From the NCBI GenBank assembly GCA_026214975.1, contig CM047808.1, forward strand, positions 3,833,262-3,897,261: a stretch of 64,000 nucleotides of DNA, in the 5' to 3' direction. How positions within the stretch are numbered: position 1 is the first letter of the stretch; each line of letters starts with the position of its first letter. This stretch comes from Gentiana macrophylla. Taxonomy: Eukaryota; Streptophyta; Magnoliopsida; Gentianales; Gentianaceae. Below are positions 58,251-64,000 of this stretch, in pieces. The position numbers and the translations under genes are program-made. The notes below the pieces were generated by a model. The model was not told where the DNA came from and did no database searches. It saw nothing but the letters and a program-made list of their open reading frames with translations.

Positions 58251-58531
58251 TATTCATATCATTTTCGCATCAACATATTCATGCAAATACTCCACTTTTC
58301 GTATCAATACGACGTCGACGTAAATATTACGGTCACAAATGCCTCTTTATCTTTAGTGTGTTTGTTTTGGGGTTTGGGTTTGGGTTTGGGTTTGGGTCAT
58401 CAATTATTTCTTATAAATTTTTTTACCAATAATTTCTTCAACTACAAATAAAAAAATATTAAATCATCTATCATCATTTCACTGTATTTACTTTATTAAT
58501 TTTTTTTACCATTATTTTATTCATTATATTA
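58251..58531. other. AT-rich spacer with GGGTTT repeats
   Basis: Contains four tandem TTTGGGT units at about 58370-58398. Confidence 0.6.
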
Positions 58532-58804
58532 CTACCCACGTTCCAAAATATAAATCATCATAAGAATTTTCACACAGATTAAGGAAGTGGTTGAATGTAA
58601 TTAATTTGAAGGTTAATGTCTAAAATACCCATTGAATATCGTTAATGCAATAGTTGTTAAGTAATGAAAAGTTATTGGATTCATAATAAATTACGGGTAA
58701 GATAGTGAAATGAGCAATAAATGTTGCACTGATAACGTAGAATGACTTATATTGTGAGACAAATCAAAAAGTGTAGGATGACTTATATTTTGGAACGGAG
58801 GTAG
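58532..58804. mobile_element. Stowaway-like MITE, 273 bp
   Basis: The left end CTACCCACGTTCCAAAATAT and the complement of the right end CTACCTCCGTTCCAAAATAT form a TIR of about 27 bp. TA is on both sides (58530-58531 and 58805-58806). Confidence 0.82.
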
Positions 58805-60341
58805 TACTTTATTTCAATTTCTCATCAATCATTTATTTATCTATGCAAATTTCAAAAAAAACATTTTAACTTTCTAATCATTAATTCAATTATTTTTATT
58901 ATATTTTATTATCAACTAGTAAATAAAACCAACTTAACTTAACCCAACCCAACCCAAAACAATTTGAGATGTTGTTTAATTTAGTTAGATGTTTTCGTAA
59001 AATGATCAGGTACTTTATTGAGGGCATTAAAGGGATTCACCAATTTGTACATGCAATTGATTTTTTTTTTTTTGTTTTGGAGGATGGATGAGAGTTGACA
59101 TAGGTGAGATCGGTCACTCTGCACGTGACACTTATTTAACCGTTTTCAGAGTACAGAAGGCCATGCCAAAATATTTCATCTCCAACACGGCGCATGACGT
59201 CCCTTTATTTATCAAGTGATCGACTTTGCACAGGTCATCTTCGGTGCTACATAGCCAATGTGACGCAGGTCCTCTTTAGCCCCTCATAGCCGACGTGACG
59301 CATGTCGTCCTCGGTCCCTGACAACCGTTACACTCTATTAAATGAAACATTATAGGCATTATAATCACCTCATTTAAGCCATGAGCCGCGACTGCTCCAT
59401 AATAATCTCGTAACTGCTCCGCGACATTCGCTCCCTTATTTTAATGTGCAATTACACATCATGTCACGATGGTACACTAAAAGATTATCATCCTCATTGT
59501 TCAGGTACACGCTTACTGTACGCTCATTTTACATACCGAACTCACACTCCTTTATAAAAAAATTCTACCACTGAAGTGACTAGAGCGTTGGTGTGGCTAT
59601 TCAGAGAACAAACTTCGGCCCCTTTTACGTCTTGTTTGTGTTGCTGGCTTCATGGATCATCATATGAAAGCCCAATTACATGATTCAGCACTCAACTATT
59701 ATCCAGACGATTTCCAGCATCATCAAAAGTCAATAGAAATCGGATCCTAACTATTTTCATGTAGTTGAGATCTTGAGTCGTGTTCATTTCCCACATCAGA
59801 TTTTCTGCATTTTAGGTTGGCCTAATTTTTGCTAGCAAAATAGAGGATTGGTCTATTTTTGCCAGCAAAAAATTAAAAGAAAAGTAAATCTAAAGCGTTA
59901 GCCAAAATCATTTTTTTTATAGAATACAATCATTGTACGAATACAATATGTTTTCTTTTAGAAGATTTGTTACGGAGATAGTTTCTTTCGGTTTCAATTG
60001 ATCCAAATATGTTCGGATTTGTTTGGCTTTTCGAAGTTGGAACAGTATTACTATTTATGATTGTTGGTTTTTGTACCAATGTGGAGTGGTAGGACCAAGT
60101 GTATGGACTTCAAATCGAACGGACATTAAATTTTAGGAACTCGAGTTCAAGTATAAAACTTGATATTTTCTATCGAACTTAAGTGCGATCACGAGCACCT
60201 CCCAACTCGAGCCAAAGTTTGTTTTCGAGCTAAACAAAACCAGCAATATCAGTCTAAAATAGATTCACCATTTCATATGTTATGCATAAAAGACCATGAC
60301 AAAGCAGAAAACCCAAATACTTCGTCCCAAAATGTTCAATA
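58805..60341. other. Intergenic region with a ~43-bp degenerate repeat
   Basis: Three units with TGACGCAGGTCCTCTTTAGC / TGACGCATGTCGTCCTCGGT / GCACAGGTCATCTTCGGTGC lie at about 59228-59335. No gene recognised. The region lies downstream of the minus-strand gene and may include its 3' untranslated part. Confidence 0.5.
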
Positions 60342-62300
60342 TCAACCAGCTTCTTGCTCAAAGTCATCTCCTTCGGATTCTTCGGCAGGGTCAGCAGCAT
60401 CATCATCATCAGCATCGTTGTCGAATTCTTCTTTATCGTGCTCGTTTTTTCTCTTTCCAATCACAGGCAAATTGCTCTTCATCTTTCTTATTTCATTCAT
60501 CTTCGAAGAACAACGGGTACGTTAATAGACCGCAAATAAAACCTAGTTCTAACACAAATACACGAATGATAATGATGTCAACTCATCATCATCATCATTT
60601 ATGAATAATAGACACAATGTATAAACATCTTTAGATGGATCATGCGTTTTTACACCGGACTCAGATGATAAGTGGTCTGAGAATGACCGCTAGAGGTCGA
60701 GGGTTTGATTCCTTCAAGAAGGTCGGATGTACTTACTTTCTTGGTGGCTACAACATGTTAAAAGAGCTTTGGGCCAGATCGAATCCTCATGTAAGAGTCA
60801 AGACTCTGAGGGCACACAGAGATCAACTCTGGATGCAGTCGAACCGGTTCGGGTTCCGGATACCAAGGACCCCTCAGGGGTAAAAAAAAGGATCATGAGT
60901 TTTCGCTACACTACAAGTAGATGACCCCACCTAGTAGCGTAAAGTTGACTGTTGTTTTTTTTTTAGTAATCAACAACCCTACAAGTAGCTTAGTTACCCA
61001 GAAAGGAGATAGATTAGAAAGACGGCCATAAACTGGACTCTAGAACTGAATCAAAGTAAGAACAACTAAAACCCGAATCAGAACTATTTCACAACCTTAA
61101 AAACAAAAGAACCAACTGAAGCATATGATGTTTATGAACTCTTTACGAAGGTCAAGAACGCTACTATTCAATAATTCATTGGCTACAGATCCAAACCAAG
61201 CTAATATGAGTATTGTTATGTATTGAAACGAGACTCGTAATGCTTACTGAAAGGATAAATCTTGCTCGTATCGTTATATCTCTATAGTGACCTAGATGAA
61301 TATGAGTAAGAAAATACAGAGTGCGAGAAGCTAAAACAAAGTTCTTGACATTGATGATTCTTATTCAAAGATTTCTCAAACTTTAAACCCCCATTAAGAA
61401 AAGTACAACTAACAAAGAAAACCATGATCTGAACGCAATATCTTCGGCATGTCAATAAAAGCTCCTCGTGCTTTTAAGATGCACCGTTCTAAAGGACAAT
61501 CAACTCTAACAAAACTCTGTGTTATCTACTACTTGCAGGTAACTTCATAAGAAGAACAATCAGAACATTTTATTATTCGAATTCATGCCCAATCTTCATA
61601 AGATAAGCTATGAATACAGATTCCTAATTCATGTAGAATCGAAGTTTTCCTGTTACGCAGGGTATCTAACGTGTCATTTTCGTGTAAGAACTCAATCAAG
61701 ATCCCTTAATCAGCTAAAAAGAATGACAAGCAATCCCTTAAAATGTAGACTTTAGCCCAAACCACCTCCCCTCCCCTCTGCTGCTGTTCTGCCCCAGAAT
61801 TCAGCTATACGACTCGAATTGCTGATTAAAAGAGACCGATTTTTCGATTTGACGTATCGAATTCCAGATAATTCTTCATAAAAAAATTCCACTCCAAATT
61901 AGGTTAAGGACTTTTTTTTTTTAAATGTTGCATCATCTTGGTCTCCTAAAGCTAGCTTTGATTGCAGACATCTTTAAGATTATTAGCTCTAATTCAGCTT
62001 AAAGCAACTGGAATTCAAGCAGAGAATTTCATAACTATAACATACAAAAGTAGACGATTCGCATAACAAATTGTAATCCGTAGGAAAAAAAAGAAAACGA
62101 AAAGAGAAAAATGAAAGTAAAGCAGAAAGAGGAAAGAGAGAAGAATGATAAACTACCTTTTCTTCGAACTCCGCTTCCTCCATGGCGAGGAGCATCTCGT
62201 CGTTTTGCGGTTTAGGCCATTGAGCTTGTAGCAACTGCGAGGTCGGAATTACCCGAATCGCCGACGGGTATTGCGTCATGAACGCCGGGAATTGCATCAT
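60342..62300 (-). CDS. Two-exon gene for a ~100-residue conserved acidic protein
   Basis: Exon 1 (62300 to 62157) encodes 48 residues starting MMQFPAFMTQYPSAIRVIPT and ending LLLAMEEAEFEEK, with donor AAG|GTAGTT. Exon 2 (60500 to 60342), after a CTTCGAAG acceptor, encodes MNEIRKMKSNLPVIGKRKNE, HDKEEFDND, an acidic run, and EESEGDDFEQEAG before TGA at 60344-60342. Both exons are phase 0 and give 100 residues: a hydrophobic N-terminal third, then a strongly acidic C-terminus. I recall small plant proteins of this architecture without a defined function, so no function is assigned. The intron is 1656 bp and holds a SINE. The splice model is a prediction; the alternative first Met is the adjacent codon. 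Confidence 0.8.
60501..62156 (-). other. Intron of the acidic-protein gene
   Basis: Bounded by GTAGTT (62156) and CGAAG (60501). Contains a plus-strand SINE (60651-60889), otherwise AT-rich sequence without a gene. Confidence 0.7.
60651..60889 (+). mobile_element. tRNA-derived SINE in the intron
   Basis: Contains a B-box-like GAGGGTTTGATTCC (about 60699-60712) and ends TCAGGGGTAAAAAAAA. Flanking 14-bp duplication with one mismatch: GGATCATGCGTTTT (60637-60650) and GGATCATGAGTTTT (60890-60903). Length 239 bp; opposite in strand to the host gene. Confidence 0.85.
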
Positions 62301-62716
62301 CCTTCCTTTTCAAAGTTATTTTCGGTCGGTCGTGCACAAACTAGCAAGACTATAAAGATCAAGGGAAAATCACAAATTACCTCCTTCAAGTATGTCGAAT
62401 GCAAAATTACAACATTAAACACACGCGAATGACGTGTGTTTCGCGTCTCCGACGGCCAATAGAGATCTTACGCCTCGCCGGGGTTTTTGATGCGATCGTT
62501 TGACCAATTTTATCCGCTTTTTCCTCGCTTTCTTTTTATTTATTCTCACGTGTGAAGCGATGTTCCGCCAGATATCTTTTAATGTGATACGCTTTTGTGA
62601 TTATTTAGGACATCTTGGGGTTCATCGACGCTGACGCGTTTTGGCCGCTTCTCGTTTGTGGATATTAATTAATAAAGTGTTGTTTCCTAAAAAAAAAACA
62701 TTAAACTTTAAAATAT

Positions 62717-62818
62717 TACTACATCGACGTAATCAAGTCGTCGTAGTTCTTTAGGAAACAGTGAATTGTTTAAATAAACTACGACGACTGTAGTTCCTTA
62801 GTCGACGTAGTTAACTTT
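62717..62818. repeat. Imperfect inverted repeat
   Basis: The inner arms AGTCGTCGTAGTT (62736-62748) and AACTACGACGACT (62777-62789) are perfect complements. Outer arms ACTACATCGACGTAA and TTAGTCGACGTAGTT pair imperfectly, giving a hairpin of about 100 bp. Confidence 0.7.
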
Positions 62819-63413
62819 GAAAATTGTTTATATAGAGCGCATGCTTATATGCTGCGTGGGCCGTGTCCTTGGTGGACTGCGGTTCGTGTTCCCTAAGGAA
62901 GAGATAAGCGTTGTTTAATCCCCTTGATTGTAGAAGATAATCTTGGTGATTTGAATATAAGATCAGAGCCTTTATGGTTGAAGACTCTTTCCATGTTTAT
63001 CTGATTAATTATGCACGCGCGTGGGGAGTTTGATCTGAGGCGGACACAGGCCGACCTGGGAGGTCCGGGCTGAGTTGACGGATCTTTTGTACCTTGGCCG
63101 ACCTGTAGAGGTCGGGGAGGATGGATGAGCTGGGCTCAGCTCGAATTCTCGGGGCTTCTGGCCTTTAAGGTGGACTTTCTTTGTCTTCATTTATGGTTGA
63201 GTTACTGTGGGGATGACACGTGGCGATGTGCTAATTTGACTTCCGTCATAAGCCCCCCAGATCCAGCTGATCTGCCTAGATTGCAGCTCGGCTCGGTCAT
63301 TCAGACTTCATTATTTCACCCGACCACCAAATCGTAATTTCGTCTCTGACCATATCAATTTGAGCAGATGAAAGACGAAATATATAGTTTTAATAAGAAA
63401 AGATTCAAGCGGT

Positions 63414-63507
63414 CGAGATCAACATGCCGTCATATATATGATGGTCTCACACACATCACTCGAGATCAACATGCCGTCATATATATGATGGTCTCACACA
63501 CATCACT
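63414..63507. repeat. 47-bp tandem duplication
   Basis: CGAGATCAACATGCCGTCAT...CACACACATCACT occurs at 63414-63460 and again at 63461-63507, essentially identical. Each unit contains the local palindrome CATATATATG. Confidence 0.88.
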
Positions 63508-64000
63508 TGATGAAAACCCACATTTCTTCATTGTCGAAATTTTCTATTCTTTTGCCTCTCATCCATCTTCGTGCTTGCTTTCTCTTCTTGTTCGATTCTA
63601 TTGTCGATTTCTTGTTTTTCCTTCACTACTTTTAGAATTTAAAGCCGTAGTCTCCTCACAAAATGACACATTTCCCAATTTCCCTCCCTTGAACAAGGAA
63701 TTTGTTAAAAACATGTCATGAATCGAACTGGAAAATTAGTTAGTGGGCCGAGTCTGAATCAGTTCATCTTCTATTCTTGTCATTTTATGTTTTCTGCTGC
63801 TGATGTCATAAGTTGTTTAGTCTGTTTTGTGAAATGGCATTAGGCCGTTGTAGTTGTTTGCTGTGTATGCAAGTTGGCACCATGGGGAGGTATAAGGTGT
63901 AATTGGAAGAAACCAGAGGAAATTGATAGAAATCTGCTAAATTACCCTCTTTATTTCTTCTATTTCCTCTATAATTCATCCTCTCTTCCCTTCCCAAATT

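Larger units (their letters stand above)
62301..64000. other. Upstream and intergenic sequence
   Basis: Upstream side of the minus-strand gene. Holds an imperfect inverted repeat (62717-62818) and a GC-richer block at about 63005-63310 with GCCGACCTGGGAGGTCCGG / GCCGACCTGTAGAGGTCGG phrases. A 47-bp tandem duplication lies at 63414-63507. The 117-codon open frame at 63368-63721 spans the duplication and shows no known motif; I do not call it a gene. Confidence 0.5.

Noticed and set aside
58370..58398. Telomere-like repeat
   Set aside because: The units are TTTGGGT, not the plant telomere TTTAGGG, and number only four.
60160..60525. Plus-strand 121-codon open frame, Ser-rich
   Set aside because: It is the antisense of the acidic exon on the minus strand; the Ser run mirrors Asp codons.
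63368..63721. 117-codon plus-strand frame
   Set aside because: It is extended by the 47-bp tandem duplication and shows no domain or splice context.

Overview
This window is nuclear DNA from a flowering plant, most likely a eudicot. It is dominated by LTR retrotransposons of plant lineages (Copia, Athila-type Gypsy, a short TRIM-like element). It also holds plant-type tRNA-derived SINEs, Stowaway-like and hAT-like MITEs, a scrambled insertion of plastid DNA, and two loci that look like ordinary plant genes: one intact small gene and one broken gene fragment. I see no prokaryotic feature and no intact retroelement reading frame. The species cannot be named from the sequence alone.

Layout. 1-3.4 kb: 3' half of a decayed Copia element whose 5' end lies outside the window. 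3.86-5.13 kb: a 1.27-kb non-autonomous LTR element (TRIM-like) whose interior is a 53-bp tandem repeat. 6.0-8.2 kb: a short 37-bp tandem array split by a reverse-oriented solo LTR. 8.7-10.2 kb: a higher-order minisatellite. 10.3-11.2 kb: a minus-strand NTF2-like pseudogene fragment next to a 162-bp solo Copia LTR. 12.1-14.55 kb: a plastid-derived insertion joining pieces of rps12, rps7, psbL/psbF, atpB, psbA, trnN, rps7 again and ndhB. 16.2-28.3 kb: a Copia element split by a 7.07-kb coding-free Athila-like element with a perfect 5-bp target duplication. 28.4-57.4 kb: the largest structure, a nest of at least four layers. A minus-strand Copia element has one LTR interrupted by an LTR-like element; that element is interrupted by a Tork-type Copia, and the Tork is interrupted by a 13-kb Athila. 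Perfect 5-bp target duplications mark the last three insertions. 57.4-58.8 kb: a SINE, a 526-bp hAT-like element with an 8-bp duplication, and a Stowaway-like MITE. 60.3-62.3 kb: a small two-exon minus-strand gene for a predicted 100-residue acidic protein, with a SINE in its intron. 62.3-64 kb: intergenic sequence with an inverted repeat and a 47-bp tandem duplication.

How it fits together. The retroelements form a readable relative chronology. The Tork is younger than the LTR-like element it split, and the Athila is younger than the Tork. The two Athila LTRs are nearly alike in substitutions, but its coding frames are broken by many short indels, which fits recent insertion followed by decay or, in part, consensus error in the assembly. 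Apart from the 60.3-62.3 kb gene I see nothing that should be expressed as a functional host protein. I did not find a convincing new enzyme system. The most unusual items are the multi-layer nest, the scrambled plastid insertion, the repeat-filled TRIM, the coding-free Athila derivative with a 64-bp duplication in one LTR, and the higher-order minisatellite. All protein assignments rest on recognisable motifs read by eye; no database search was run.
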